64,000 bases of DNA from Denitrificimonas caeni DSM 24390 (GCF_000421765.1 NZ_ATXQ01000003.1:1-64000), one strand, 5' to 3'. Shown: positions 19,610 to 30,982, counted from the stretch's first letter. Translations and numbers: made by a program. Notes: a model not told the origin generated them from the letters alone.

Positions 19610-21238
19610 TTACAACAGTAAGCTACGTATCTCTGCCAACAACTCACTTAAGCGTCGAGTGAAGTGCGCAGCTGCTGCACCATTGATCACTCGGTGATCG
19701 TAGGACAGCGACAACGGCAGCATTAAGCGCGGATCAAAGTTAGCACCATTCCAAACTGGCTGCATAGTGGCACGCGACACGCCTAAGATAGCCACTTCAG
19801 GCGCATTCACAATCGGGGTAAACCCCGTTCCGCCAATATGACCTAAGCTGGAAATAGTAAAGCACGCGCCTTGCATCTGCTCGGCACTGAGCTTCTTATT
19901 GCGAGCTTTATCTGCCAACTCTGCTGCTTCAGCAGACAGCTGCAATAAGCTCTTCTGATCCACATCGCGAATAACCGGCACCAATAAGCCGTCTGGCGTA
20001 TCCACGGCAAAACCGAGATGCACATACTTTTTGCGAATCAACGCTTTACCGCTAGGCGCTAAAGAGCTATTGAAATCCGGCATTTCTTTTAATAAATGCG
20101 CACAGGCTTTCAATAAGAACGGCAGCAGCGTGAGTTTCACCCCAGCTTTCTCAGCAACAGTTTTTTGACTGACACGGAACGCTTCAAGCTCGGTCATATC
20201 AGCTGATTCAAACTGTGTGACATGCGGTACATTCAGCCAACTACGATTCAGATTCAGCGCACCGATTTGCTGCAAGCGTGTCATGGCAACTTCTTCGATC
20301 TCACCGAAACGGGCAAAGTCCACTTCAGGAATCGGAGGAATTCCACTACCTTGCTCAACAGACCCGTTCGATTGTTTGCTCAAAGCCGTCTGCACATAAG
20401 CATGCACATCTTCTTTAAGTAAACGCTTGTGGGGTCCGCTAGAGGCAACCAAACCGAGGTCCACGCCGAGTTCACGCGCCAACTTACGCACTGCAGGCCC
20501 TGCATGCACAGCTGTAACTTTTCGCTTCTCAGGACTCGGTGCTGTAACTGGTGCCACAGAAACTGCAGCAGTTGGCTTGGGTATATCTGGCACCTCAACT
20601 GGCGCGGCTTGCTCTGTAGAAGCCGCGCCAGTTGTTGCTGCTTGCGCCACTTTAACTTTTAAGATCAAGTCACCGGTGCCAATCTCAGCATCCAAACGCA
20701 CCAGCACCTCAACCACTTCACCAGAAACCGGTGAAGGAATTTCCATACTGGCTTTATCCGACTCAAGAGTTAGCAATGATTGCTCTTCGGTGATCTGATC
20801 ACCAACGGCCACCATCAATTCAATTACTCGCGCCTTGCCTGAAGAGCCGATGTCTGGCACATGAATCTCTTCAATCAGGTTTTCTGCTGCGACTTCAGCC
20901 ACGCTGGGCGTCGCAGCCGTTTTCGCTGCAGGAGCAGGCGTAGATGCTGGCTTTTCTGCAACAGCTGCATCTGCCGCGACAGGCTCAGATTGTTCCGCAG
21001 ATTCCTCATCCACTTCAAGCTCTAATAAATCATCGCCCTCTTTCAGTCGGTCACCGAGTTTAACGGCTAAGCTTTTGATCACCCCTGCTTTTGGTGCAGG
21101 AATTTCCATACTGGCTTTATCCGACTCAAGGGTTAATAGACTCTGCTCAACCTCAATGCGGTCGCCAACTTTCACAAACAGCTCAATCACTTCACCCTCA
21201 CCGCTGCCGATGTCGGGTACGCGAATTAATTCACTCAT
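19610..21238 (-). CDS. aceF: Pyruvate dehydrogenase E2, dihydrolipoyl acetyltransferase
   Basis: Core of the pyruvate dehydrogenase complex; it transfers the acetyl group from lipoamide to CoA. Two lipoyl domains carry the lipoylated lysine in DKASMEIP (K41 and K162). Ala/Pro-rich linkers, a peripheral-subunit-binding domain (VRKLARELGVDLGLV, about 250-285) and the catalytic domain ending in DHRVINGAAAAHF (His515) follow. At 542 residues with two lipoyl domains it is the Pseudomonas/Azotobacter-type E2 rather than the three-lipoyl E. coli form. It follows aceE by 11 bases in one operon. No E3 gene is adjacent. Confidence 0.97.
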   Translation of the reverse strand: MSELIRVPDIGSGEGEVIELFVKVGDRIEVEQSLLTLESDKASMEIPAPKAGVIKSLAVKLGDRLKEGDDLLELEVDEESAEQSEPVAADAAVAEKPASTPAPAAKTAATPSVAEVAAENLIEEIHVPDIGSSGKARVIELMVAVGDQITEEQSLLTLESDKASMEIPSPVSGEVVEVLVRLDAEIGTGDLILKVKVAQAATTGAASTEQAAPVEVPDIPKPTAAVSVAPVTAPSPEKRKVTAVHAGPAVRKLARELGVDLGLVASSGPHKRLLKEDVHAYVQTALSKQSNGSVEQGSGIPPIPEVDFARFGEIEEVAMTRLQQIGALNLNRSWLNVPHVTQFESADMTELEAFRVSQKTVAEKAGVKLTLLPFLLKACAHLLKEMPDFNSSLAPSGKALIRKKYVHLGFAVDTPDGLLVPVIRDVDQKSLLQLSAEAAELADKARNKKLSAEQMQGACFTISSLGHIGGTGFTPIVNAPEVAILGVSRATMQPVWNGANFDPRLMLPLSLSYDHRVINGAAAAHFTRRLSELLAEIRSLLL

Positions 21239-21249
21239 CGCAACGCTCC

Positions 21250-23904
21250 TTAGCAGTCTAGTGGGTTAGGTTTATTAGCATCGATACCAAACTTGTCCAT
21301 GGCATCGAGTATGACTTGCGCATCCATTTGACCTTGGGCAACCAAACCTTCTAACGCCGCAAGCACTACCCAATGACGATCCACCTCAAAGAAATGGCGC
21401 AGTTTTTTGCGCGAATCACTGCGGCCAAAACCATCGGTACCCAGCACTTTATATTGCTCTTGCGGCACCCACTGGCGCACCTGATCAGCATACAACTTCA
21501 TGTAATCAGTTGATGCCACTACTGGACCACGACGATCTTGCAAGCAGTTCTCAATGTGCGATAAACGTGCCGTTTCACGCGGATGCAAACGGTTCCAGCG
21601 CTCAGCATCTAAGCAGTCACGACGTAGTTCGTTAAAGCTGGTGACACTCCACACATCAGCACCTACACCAAACTCATCACGCAGGATTTTTGCCGCTTCA
21701 CGTACTTCACGCAAGATCGTACCGCTACCGAGCAGCTGCACATGCATGTCGCTGCTGCGCTTGTCTTCTTCCAGCAAATACATGCCACGAATAATATCTT
21801 CCTCGATGCCTTCGCGCTGCGGCATAGAAGGCTGCTCATAGGCCTCATTCATCATTGTTATGTAGTAATAACGATCTTTTTGTAGCTCCAGCATTTGATA
21901 AATGCCTTCACGAATAATCACCGCCATTTCATAGCCGTAAGCCGGATCATAGGTATGGCAGTTAGGGATGGTGCCGGCCAAAATATGACTGTGACCATCT
22001 TGGTGCTGCAAACCTTCACCGTTCAACGTAGTGCGCCCGGCCGTACCACCCATTAAGAAACCACGCGCATGAATATCACCAGCAGCCCAAGCTAAGTCAC
22101 CAATGCGCTGGAAACCAAACATCGAATAAAACGCATAGAAAGGCAGCATCGGTTGATTATGATTACTGTAGGCAGTTGCCGCAGCGATCCACGCTGACAT
22201 CGCGCCAGCTTCAGTGATGCCTTCTTCGAGGATCTGGCCTTTCTTATCTTCTTTGTAATACATCACTTGGCCATGATCGACCGGCTGATAGAGCTGGCCC
22301 ACCGCCGAGTAAATACCCAGTTGACGGAACATGCCTTCCATACCAAAGGTGCGTGCCTCATCCGGCACAATCGGCACAATACGACTACCGAGGTCCTTAT
22401 CTTTTAGCAGCTGCGCGAGAATACGCACAAATACCATGGTAGTTGAAACTTCACGGTCTCCACTGCCATCTAAAATAGCTTTTAACGTTTCTAGCGATGG
22501 CGTTGGAATACTCATACTTTTCATGCGCCGCTGCGGGACAAAACCACCGAGCTTTTCGCGGCTTTGTTTGAGGTAGCGTATCTCTGGGCTGTTTTCTGCC
22601 GGACGATAGAACGGCAAACTTTCTAAGTTTTCATCGCTAACCGGAATATCAAAACGGTCTCTAAAGCCTTTCAGACTTTCTAGATCAACTTTTTTAACGT
22701 TATGGGCAATATTTTGCGCTTCACCGGTACCGGTACCATAGCCTTTAATGGTTTTCGCCAAGATCACCGTTGGCTGGCCAGTATGGTTTACTGCAGCATG
22801 GTAAGCGGCATACACCTTAAAGGGGTCATGACCACCACGGTTAAGATTCCAGATTTCAGCATCGGACAGATCCGCGACCATTTCGGCTAGTTTTGGATCA
22901 GCACCAAAGAAATCTTTACGCACAAAAGCGCCATCGTTGGCTTTGTAGTTTTGATAATCACCATCAAGCGCTTCATCCATGCGCTTTTGCATCACGCCTT
23001 CAGTGTCTTTGGCGAACAACGGATCCCATAAACGTCCCCAGAGCACTTTTATCACGTTCCACTCAGCGCCGCGGAAGTTGCCTTCCAACTCCTGAATGAT
23101 CTTGCCATTGCCTCGTACTGGGCCGTCTAAGCGTTGCAAGTTACAGTTGATCACAAAAATCAGGTTATCCAGTTTCTCACGGCCAGCGAGGGAAATCGCA
23201 CCCAATGATTCAGGCTCATCGGTTTCACCGTCGCCCAAGAAACACCAAACTTTCTGCTTGCCCGGCTGAATAAAGCCACGGTGCTCCAGATACTTCATAA
23301 AGCGCGCTTGGTAAATCGCTTGAATCGGGCCGAGCCCCATCGACACGGTGGGGAACTGCCAATAGTCTGGCATCAACCATGGGTGCGGATACGAAGACAA
23401 ACCGGCGCCATCAGTTTCACGTCGGAAATTATCCAACTGATCTTCAGTTAAGCGGCCCTCTAAAAAGGAGCGCGCGTAAACGCCAGGTGATGCATGCCCT
23501 TGGAAGTAAATTAAGTCGCCGCCATGCTCTTCGGTCGGTGCCTTAAAGAAATAGTTAAAGCCGATGTCATACAAAGTGGCGCTGGAGGCAAAGGTCGCAA
23601 TGTGACCACCTAAGTCTGGGTCAGATTGATTAGCACGCATCACCATCGCCAAAGCATTCCAACGCACTAATGAACGGATGCGGCGCTCCATAAATAAATC
23701 GCCAGGCATCAACGCTTCATGGGTCACAGGAATAGTGTTGCGATACGGAGTGGTAATTGCATGCGGTAAGCGTGTGCCACTGCGACTGGCCAACTCACCT
23801 AAGCGCGATAAAATATAATGCACGCGCTCTTCGCCTTCATGGGCTTGGACAGAATCCAAGGCATCCAGCCATTCTTGGGTTTCTACCGGATCAAGATCTT
23901 GCAT
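21250..23904 (-). CDS. aceE: Pyruvate dehydrogenase E1 component, homodimeric
   Basis: ThDP-dependent enzyme that decarboxylates pyruvate and reductively acetylates the lipoyl groups of AceF. The ThDP/Mg motif (GDGETDEPES near residue 230) and the substrate region YFQGHASPGVY are present. At 884 residues it is the long single-chain E1 typical of proteobacteria. First gene of aceE-aceF, divergent from glnE across 248 bases that must hold both promoters. No PdhR-type regulator gene is nearby in the window. Confidence 0.98.
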   Translation of the reverse strand: MQDLDPVETQEWLDALDSVQAHEGEERVHYILSRLGELASRSGTRLPHAITTPYRNTIPVTHEALMPGDLFMERRIRSLVRWNALAMVMRANQSDPDLGGHIATFASSATLYDIGFNYFFKAPTEEHGGDLIYFQGHASPGVYARSFLEGRLTEDQLDNFRRETDGAGLSSYPHPWLMPDYWQFPTVSMGLGPIQAIYQARFMKYLEHRGFIQPGKQKVWCFLGDGETDEPESLGAISLAGREKLDNLIFVINCNLQRLDGPVRGNGKIIQELEGNFRGAEWNVIKVLWGRLWDPLFAKDTEGVMQKRMDEALDGDYQNYKANDGAFVRKDFFGADPKLAEMVADLSDAEIWNLNRGGHDPFKVYAAYHAAVNHTGQPTVILAKTIKGYGTGTGEAQNIAHNVKKVDLESLKGFRDRFDIPVSDENLESLPFYRPAENSPEIRYLKQSREKLGGFVPQRRMKSMSIPTPSLETLKAILDGSGDREVSTTMVFVRILAQLLKDKDLGSRIVPIVPDEARTFGMEGMFRQLGIYSAVGQLYQPVDHGQVMYYKEDKKGQILEEGITEAGAMSAWIAAATAYSNHNQPMLPFYAFYSMFGFQRIGDLAWAAGDIHARGFLMGGTAGRTTLNGEGLQHQDGHSHILAGTIPNCHTYDPAYGYEMAVIIREGIYQMLELQKDRYYYITMMNEAYEQPSMPQREGIEEDIIRGMYLLEEDKRSSDMHVQLLGSGTILREVREAAKILRDEFGVGADVWSVTSFNELRRDCLDAERWNRLHPRETARLSHIENCLQDRRGPVVASTDYMKLYADQVRQWVPQEQYKVLGTDGFGRSDSRKKLRHFFEVDRHWVVLAALEGLVAQGQMDAQVILDAMDKFGIDANKPNPLDC

Positions 23905-24152
23905 GTTTCGCTCCCAAACTTAGGGTCTATTGATGATCGACCTATACGTGCTTCATGTCTTGTGAACAGTCAGCGCATGGCACAGCAAAGTCAGATTGTT
24001 TTTCCTTTATGTAGTTTTACTACAAAATGACGCAAGAGTCAGCTTTTATCCTGTACGCCTTTTGGCCAAGAGCTTTTCTTCAACGCGGCATAAATCATCA
24101 TTTTAAGGTATCTTTAATGACTCTTTTTGCGTGACATTGTTCAGGACTCTGC

Positions 24153-27080
24153 ATGACGCCTCTTCTCTTGGATACGATCCCCTCCAATTTGCTGTTTTTA
24201 CAACAAAAGGCGCAGCGCGAATGGGCGCATGCTCTGGAGGAACAACAGGTCGCTAACCCTTTATGGCCTGATAGTCGCTACCAAGCTTTTATTCGCGTTT
24301 GCACCCTGAGTGATTTTGTCCTCAGCCAAGCCATTCGCGATCCGCAAATGCTGATTGATCTTGTCAGCTCTGGCCAATTGGATCGCACCTTAGTGCCCGG
24401 CGAAATTCGCTATCAACTCAGTGAACGCTTAACTGACTGCAACGATGAAGCCAGTCTGTTGCTACATTTACGACAATTTCGTAACCGCCAACAAGTGCGC
24501 ATCATTTGGCGCGATCTGATCCGCCAAGCGGAACTCAGCGAGACCTGTCGTGATTTATCCGCCATGGCCGATGCCTGCACAGACTTAGCCTACCACTGGC
24601 TGTACCAGCAACATTGTCAACTGTTTGGCACACCGATCGGACGCTACAGCAAACACGCACAACAGCTGGTCATTTTGGGCATGGGCAAGCTGGGCGCTTA
24701 TGAGCTGAACCTGTCATCGGATGTCGACTTGATTTTCACCTACCCTGAAGCTGGCGAAACTGAAGGAGCAAAACGCAGTTTAGATAACCAAGAGTTTTTC
24801 ACCCGTCTTGGACAAAAACTGATCAAAGCGCTCGATACCATTACAGTCGATGGCTTTGCTTTTCGGGTGGATATGCGTCTGCGACCTTATGGTTCCAGCG
24901 GTCCACTGGTATTTAGTTTTAACGCTATTGAGCAGTATTACCAAAACCAAGGCCGCGACTGGGAGCGCTACGCGATGATTAAAGCGCGCGTCGTGGCTGG
25001 CGATCAAAATGCTGGAGCAAGTCTGTTACGTATTTTGCGCCCCTTTGTCTATCGTCGTTATTTGGACTTCTCCGCGATTGAAGCGCTGCGCTCAATGAAA
25101 CAGCTGATTCAACAAGAAGTGCGCCGCAAAGATATGGACGACAATATCAAACTCGGCTCTGGTGGTATTCGCGAGGTTGAGTTTATTGCCCAAGCGTTTC
25201 AGCTGATTCACGGTGGCCGCGATTTGAGCCTGCAACAGCGACCTTTGCTAAATATTTTAGACACCCTTGCGGCGCAGGGTTATATGCCTTCAGCTGACGT
25301 CACTGAATTGAAAGATGCCTATCGCTTCTTACGCTACACCGAGCATGCACTACAGGCAGTGGCTGATTTACAAACGCAAAGCCTACCCGACACCGCTCAC
25401 GAGCAAGCGCGCCTGGCTTTTATGATGGGTTTTAATGACTGGGAAACGTTTTTCGGTCAACTGATGTATTGGCGTAAACGTATTGAATATCATTTTCGCG
25501 ACGTCATCGCCGATCCCGATGAAGAAGAATATGACTGTATTGGTGGCGAATGGCTGCCAGTTTGGGAAGACAGCATTGCTGTTGAGAGTATTTATCAGCA
25601 GCTTAGCGAAGCCGGTTATCAGGACAGTCAAGCAGCTTGGCAACGTATCGTGCAGCTGCGCGAAGGCACTCAAGTACGCGCCATGCAGCGGCTTGGACGT
25701 GAACGTTTAGATGCTTTTATGCCGCGTTTTTTATCGCAAGCAGTTGAGCATGAGAATCCTGATTTAGTGCTTGAGCGAGTCTTACCGCTGATTGAAGCAG
25801 TGGCGCGTCGCTCCGCGTATTTAGTGCTGCTAACGGAAAACCCCGGTGCGCTGTTAAGAGTGATCAGTTTATGTGCCGCCAGCCCATGGATCGCGGAACA
25901 ACTGACCCGTTTCCCAGCCTTGCTGGATGAGTTACTCAATGAGGGGCGTTTATATCGCCCACCGTTAGCACCGGAATTGACCGCCGAGTTGCGCGAACAG
26001 TTACTGCGCATCCCAGAGGAAGACGTAGAGCAACAAATGAACGCGCTGCGCCATTTTAAATTGGCGCACCGTTTGCGCGTTGCCGCCTCAGAAATTGCCG
26101 GTACTTTGCCACTGATGAAGGTCAGTGATTATTTAACCTGGCTAGCCGAGGCAATCCTTGAGCAAGTATTGCACTTAGTTTGGAATGAAATGGTGCGTAA
26201 ACACGGGCTGCCGCAACGTTTGGATGGCAGCCCCAGCGAGCTTGATTTTGTTGTAGTGGGTTACGGCAAACTCGGCGGTATTGAACTGGGCCACGGCTCC
26301 GATCTTGATTTGGTGTTTATCTTCGATTGTGACCCTTTAGCGGAAACCGACGGCTTACGCCCAGTTGACGGCGCGCAGTTTTATACCCGTATGGGGCAGC
26401 GAATTATCTCTATGCTCACCACCCGCACCACTGCCGGCGGTCTTTATGATGTCGATATGCGCTTAAGACCTAGCGGCGACTCAGGCTTACTGGCGACGTC
26501 GCTTAGCGCCTTTGCTCGCTACCAAGAAGAACAAGCTTGGACCTGGGAGCACCAAGCCTTGATTCGCGCGCGTGTTTTGGTTGGCAGTCCGGTGATCACC
26601 GAGCAATTTAATCAGGTCCGTTTAAGCGTTTTAGGTCGCCAACGCAGTTTGCCGATTCTGCAAGCAGAAGTCAGCGAAATGCGCGCCAAAATGCGGCATA
26701 ATCATGGTACCCAGACCACTCTAGGCGGTTTAGGCCAGAATGCCTTTAATAGTGATGTGATATTTGATCTAAAGCAGGATGCTGGTGGTATCGTTGACAT
26801 CGAATTTATGGTGCAATATGCCGTCTTGGCTTGGTCATGGCAATATCCACAGCTGGTAACCTATACCGACAACATCCGTATTCTTGACGGTCTCGGCGCA
26901 GAAAGCCTGCTTAGTGCGGATCATGTTCGCATGCTGCAGGAGGCTTACAAAGCCTATCGTGCTGCGGCCCACCGTCTGGCCCTGCAAAAACAGCAAGGCG
27001 TGGTTGATGGCAATTTATTTACCAACGAGCGTCACGCAGTGATGAACGTTTGGCAAGAGCTAGGCTTGAGTTATTTGTAA
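24153..27080 (+). CDS. glnE: Bifunctional glutamine synthetase adenylyltransferase/deadenylase
   Basis: Adds AMP to, or removes it from, glutamine synthetase in response to PII and glutamine, setting nitrogen assimilation. Two nucleotidyltransferase domains are visible. The N-terminal one (deadenylase) has GMGKLGAYELNLSSDVDLIF near residue 175. The C-terminal one (adenylylase) has GYGKLGGIELGHGSDLDLVF near residue 705. Both keep the DxD metal ligands. Length (975 residues) is normal. ilvE follows after 36 bases on the same strand, so the two may share a transcript. Confidence 0.97.
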   Translation: MTPLLLDTIPSNLLFLQQKAQREWAHALEEQQVANPLWPDSRYQAFIRVCTLSDFVLSQAIRDPQMLIDLVSSGQLDRTLVPGEIRYQLSERLTDCNDEASLLLHLRQFRNRQQVRIIWRDLIRQAELSETCRDLSAMADACTDLAYHWLYQQHCQLFGTPIGRYSKHAQQLVILGMGKLGAYELNLSSDVDLIFTYPEAGETEGAKRSLDNQEFFTRLGQKLIKALDTITVDGFAFRVDMRLRPYGSSGPLVFSFNAIEQYYQNQGRDWERYAMIKARVVAGDQNAGASLLRILRPFVYRRYLDFSAIEALRSMKQLIQQEVRRKDMDDNIKLGSGGIREVEFIAQAFQLIHGGRDLSLQQRPLLNILDTLAAQGYMPSADVTELKDAYRFLRYTEHALQAVADLQTQSLPDTAHEQARLAFMMGFNDWETFFGQLMYWRKRIEYHFRDVIADPDEEEYDCIGGEWLPVWEDSIAVESIYQQLSEAGYQDSQAAWQRIVQLREGTQVRAMQRLGRERLDAFMPRFLSQAVEHENPDLVLERVLPLIEAVARRSAYLVLLTENPGALLRVISLCAASPWIAEQLTRFPALLDELLNEGRLYRPPLAPELTAELREQLLRIPEEDVEQQMNALRHFKLAHRLRVAASEIAGTLPLMKVSDYLTWLAEAILEQVLHLVWNEMVRKHGLPQRLDGSPSELDFVVVGYGKLGGIELGHGSDLDLVFIFDCDPLAETDGLRPVDGAQFYTRMGQRIISMLTTRTTAGGLYDVDMRLRPSGDSGLLATSLSAFARYQEEQAWTWEHQALIRARVLVGSPVITEQFNQVRLSVLGRQRSLPILQAEVSEMRAKMRHNHGTQTTLGGLGQNAFNSDVIFDLKQDAGGIVDIEFMVQYAVLAWSWQYPQLVTYTDNIRILDGLGAESLLSADHVRMLQEAYKAYRAAAHRLALQKQQGVVDGNLFTNERHAVMNVWQELGLSYL

Positions 27081-27116
27081 TCAGACTTTTAATATTATTT
27101 TCAGGAGCACGTAACA

Positions 27117-28040
27117 ATGTCGATGGCTGATCGTGATGGTGTTATTTGGTATGACGGTGAAATGGTTGAATGGCGTAACGCAACCACACACGTTCTGACT
27201 CACTCATTACACTACGGCATGGGCGTATTTGAAGGTGTTCGCGCCTACAAAACCCCAAAAGGTACCGCAATTTTCCGCTTACAAGCACACACTGATCGTC
27301 TGTTTGAATCCGCTCATATTATGAATATGAAGATTCCTTTCACTAAAGAAGAAATCAACCAGGCGGTGATTGCTTCAGTGCGTGATAACAAACTCGACAG
27401 CGCCTACATTCGTCCTTTAGCCTTTTACGGTTCAGAAGGCATGGGCATCCGCGCCGACAATCTTAAAGTACACTTGATTGTTGCAGCTTGGCACTGGGGC
27501 GCCTACATGGGCGACGACGCGTTGAAGAACGGTATTAAAGTACGTACCAGTTCATTTACCCGTCACCATGTAAACATCACCATGACCCGTGCAAAATCCA
27601 GCGGTGCTTATGTCAACTCGATGCTAGCTCTGCAAGAAGCCGTCTCTGGTGGCGCTGACGAAGCTCTACTACTGGATCCTGAAGGCTATGTGGCTGAAGG
27701 CTCAGGTGAGAACATTTTCTTGGTGAAAAACGGTGTGATTTATACGCCAGAAGTCACTGCCTGTCTCAATGGTATTACTCGTAACACCATTTTGACTCTG
27801 GCCAAAGCACGCGGTATCGAAATCGTTGAAAAGCGTATTACTCGTGACGAAGTCTACATCGCTGATGAAGCATTCTTTACCGGTACCGCTGCAGAAGTAA
27901 CGCCAATCCGTGAAGTGGATGGTCGTCAAATCGGCATCGGTAGCCGTGGACCAGTCACTGAAGTGCTGCAAAAAGCCTACTTTGACTTAGTCACTGGCGA
28001 AACTGAAGAATACGCAGAATGGCGTACGTTGGTTAACTAA
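27117..28040 (+). CDS. ilvE: Branched-chain amino acid aminotransferase
   Basis: PLP enzyme for the last step of leucine, isoleucine and valine synthesis, with glutamate as amino donor. It is a fold type IV transaminase: ALHYG-like HSLHYGMGVFEGVRAY near residue 30, the PLP lysine in TRAKSSGAYVNS near residue 160, and EGSGENIFLV with GTAAEVTPIREVDGR later on. At 307 residues it is full length, with a strong ribosome binding site (CAGGAG). It completes the pathway whose other genes lie at 1417-4696. A strong terminator follows. Confidence 0.97.
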   Translation: MSMADRDGVIWYDGEMVEWRNATTHVLTHSLHYGMGVFEGVRAYKTPKGTAIFRLQAHTDRLFESAHIMNMKIPFTKEEINQAVIASVRDNKLDSAYIRPLAFYGSEGMGIRADNLKVHLIVAAWHWGAYMGDDALKNGIKVRTSSFTRHHVNITMTRAKSSGAYVNSMLALQEAVSGGADEALLLDPEGYVAEGSGENIFLVKNGVIYTPEVTACLNGITRNTILTLAKARGIEIVEKRITRDEVYIADEAFFTGTAAEVTPIREVDGRQIGIGSRGPVTEVLQKAYFDLVTGETEEYAEWRTLVN

Positions 28041-28063
28041 TAACTGACCACATACTGCTGATT

Positions 28064-28101
28064 AAAAAGCCCGCTAGAAATCACTTTCTGCGGGCTTTTT
28101 T
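28064..28101. terminator. Bidirectional intrinsic terminator between ilvE and rsmJ
   Basis: Stem AAAAAGCCCGC (28064-28074) against GCGGGCTTTTT (28090-28100), continued by AGAAA/TTTCT inside one bulge, with T-rich flanks on both strands. It serves convergent ilvE and rsmJ. Confidence 0.92.
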
Positions 28102-28122
28102 ATGTCTCGGTCGTTACTGCAA

Positions 28123-28908
28123 TTATGGCTTTAAGCTTTTCTTAGCGTAGATATCATAGCGACTGGACTTACCTTCCAAGCTGTAGGTTGGCGCTGCACC
28201 TACAATCGCAGGCGCTTTACGCGGACGCTTGACCACCACGCGGTGCGTTGCTAACGCTAATGCCGCCGCTAGCAATGCTGGAGCATCATCATCAGCGCCC
28301 ACCAGTGGCTTAAACAGACGCATTTCTTTTTTCACCAGCGCACTTTTATCACGACTGGGAAACATTGGGTCCAGATGAATCACTTGCGGCGCTTGTGCTG
28401 TCCAAGTCGACATCAACTCAATGGCATCGCCAACCAGCAGCGGCATGCGCTGCACGATACCGGCCACTTGTACATCAAGTCGCGCGCGTCGTAAGCCATC
28501 AGCGAGTAACGCTGCAACGATGGGATTACGCTCAATCATCTGCACGTGACAGTCTAAACAAGCTAGAATAAAAGCATCTCGTCCCAGCCCTGCAGTTGCA
28601 TCTAAAATAGTAGGGCGAACACCTGGCTGGATGCCGACCGCTTTGGCAATCATCTGACCGCTGCCGCCACCAAACTGCCGGCGATGAGCCAGTGCACCTT
28701 CAATAAAGTCGACACGCAAAGGCCCTGGTGCAGAATGGCTTAATTCCTGTAGTTGCAAACCATCCACGCCAACCTGTAAGGCGAACTCTGCATCGCCACC
28801 GAGCGGCAATCCAAGCTCCTGCGCCAACTGTGCTGCCGAAGCGTGATCAGCTGGAGTCATAGCCTCAATGCGTATAATAGGAAGAAATACTGATGTAGAG
28901 TCAGACAT
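28123..28908 (-). CDS. rsmJ: 16S rRNA (guanine(1516)-N(2))-methyltransferase
   Basis: Methylates G1516 in helix 45 of 16S rRNA with AdoMet. The AdoMet-binding motif is [15 protein letters not shown] near residue 98. The catalytic region reads [20 protein letters not shown], a variant of the NPPY/DPPY type characteristic of RsmJ (YhiQ). At 261 residues it is normal. Its ATG overlaps the stop of the upstream small gene (28908-29246) by one base (TAATG), implying coupled translation. Confidence 0.95.
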   Translation of the reverse strand: MSDSTSVFLPIIRIEAMTPADHASAAQLAQELGLPLGGDAEFALQVGVDGLQLQELSHSAPGPLRVDFIEGALAHRRQFGGGSGQMIAKAVGIQPGVRPTILDATAGLGRDAFILACLDCHVQMIERNPIVAALLADGLRRARLDVQVAGIVQRMPLLVGDAIELMSTWTAQAPQVIHLDPMFPSRDKSALVKKEMRLFKPLVGADDDAPALLAAALALATHRVVVKRPRKAPAIVGAAPTYSLEGKSSRYDIYAKKSLKP

Positions 28909-29246
28909 TATGCGTACAAATCAAGCCCGAGCACATTGGCCGCATCTTCAGCTTGAGTATTAAATGCAGCAGTACTGCTATAGCTGGCTAAAGCTTTACT
29001 GACTTGATACTGCTGCGCAGGATTATTCAAGACTTGGCGAGCTTCGTATTGTTGAATTTGCATTTGTGCAGAGGGACGTTGCACTGCTTGATAGGTGTCT
29101 AAACTAACACTATCTGATGCGTTACTCGGCTGTTGCTGACGGATCCGACTTTCAGCCTGGCGAACAGCATCATCCATCTGCGTACTGGCATCAGGAAGCG
29201 TGGTTCTGTTGGGTACATAAGCAGGTGATAAACCGTCAATACGCAT
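28908..29246 (-). CDS. Small hypothetical protein coupled to rsmJ
   Basis: A 112-residue Gln/Ala/Ser-rich protein with no signal peptide or membrane helix and no motif I recognise. Low-complexity segments ([15 protein letters not shown]) are followed by a more regular helical part ([14 protein letters not shown]). The one-base overlap with rsmJ and conservation of this kind of small gene before rsmJ in pseudomonads, as I recall it, suggest it is real. The composition resembles flagellar or secreted helper proteins, but that is only an impression. Confidence 0.6.
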   Translation of the reverse strand: MRIDGLSPAYVPNRTTLPDASTQMDDAVRQAESRIRQQQPSNASDSVSLDTYQAVQRPSAQMQIQQYEARQVLNNPAQQYQVSKALASYSSTAAFNTQAEDAANVLGLDLYA

Positions 29247-29308
29247 AGCATGAGGATCCTATAAACAGGTGGGTACTGTAACCAGACTCTAGCAACAGAT
29301 CAATCCTA

Positions 29309-29986
29309 TTAAGATTGTTTCGGCGTCGCCACTTGATCGCGTAAATAAATCGGTTGGGCATCTTGCGCGCTAATCGCTTCGCCACGTTGCCACATGCCCT
29401 GTGCGAGGGTCAAAATATCCTCCGCATGGGGCAATAATTGCGCATCACTTGCGTACACGGGCACAGTAATACGCTCAGCATAGGCATGCCAACCGGTACC
29501 TGCAGCAAACCATTCGCCTTGCGCGGTACGTGCAAGTTCTGCACGCTCTGGTGGCAGCACTGCTTCACTGCCCTGCAGACGTACCTCGCCATCAATCAAG
29601 CTATAGCAGCCCCAATACACCTCATCCATACGTGCATCAATAGCCACCGCAACCTGCTTTGCGCCATGCTCACGGCAAGCACGTTGTGCAATAGCGGCCA
29701 AATTAGATACCGGTAGCACAGGTATCTGTAGAGCAAAAGCCAAGCCTTGCACCACGCCAACAGCAATGCGTAAACCCGTAAAAGCACCAGGGCCACGGCC
29801 AAAAGCAATCGCCGTCACTGCAGTTTTGCTAATACCCGCCTCAGCTAGAACTTCGCTGATCATAGGTAAAATACGTTGTGCGTGTAATCGAGGGATGACC
29901 GCGTAACGGCTGAATACTTGTCCATTGTGTAATAACGCAACAGAGCAGGCTTCAGTGGCGGTATCGAGCGCCAGCAAAGTAGTCAT
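29309..29986 (-). CDS. tsaB: tRNA threonylcarbamoyladenosine synthesis protein TsaB
   Basis: Non-catalytic partner of TsaD in making t6A37 of ANN-decoding tRNAs. It has the ASKHA fold start LALDTATEACSVAL, then HAQRILPMI and the conserved FGRGPGAFTGLRIAVGVVQG near residue 63. At 225 residues it is the usual bacterial size. It follows adk at 145 bases and precedes the small rsmJ-linked gene, all on the minus strand. Confidence 0.95.
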   Translation of the reverse strand: MTTLLALDTATEACSVALLHNGQVFSRYAVIPRLHAQRILPMISEVLAEAGISKTAVTAIAFGRGPGAFTGLRIAVGVVQGLAFALQIPVLPVSNLAAIAQRACREHGAKQVAVAIDARMDEVYWGCYSLIDGEVRLQGSEAVLPPERAELARTAQGEWFAAGTGWHAYAERITVPVYASDAQLLPHAEDILTLAQGMWQRGEAISAQDAQPIYLRDQVATPKQS

Positions 29987-30131
29987 GATTTATCGTCGAG
30001 TAATTTAAAAAAGAAATTGTAGCAGGGAGATGGCTTGCGAGGGGTATTGCGAGTCAAAACTGTAAAGAATACATTCGCTATAACAACGAGTAGGCTCACT
30101 GCTGCAGCGAATATATTCCCTAACTGTGCTT

Positions 30132-30794
<663 letters not shown>

Positions 30795-30982
30795 TCATCG
30801 TTATTATCATAAAAAACATCAGCAATGCCTTTTTCAGCACACTGCTTAACTAAATTAGGTGGCTTTGCTTTGCCCAAAAAGTGTCAAAGATACACATCAG
30901 CCTTTAGTCGCACAAGAAGAATATCCGTAGCACCGAGTAAAAGTGGCCTGCAAAAGACTGTTTTATCTAGACTCACATAGAC

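Noticed and set aside
20427-20798. Plus-strand frames of 77-123 codons opposite aceF
   Set aside because: They mirror the Ala/Pro-rich linker coding of aceF, which favours long antisense frames; no start signals.
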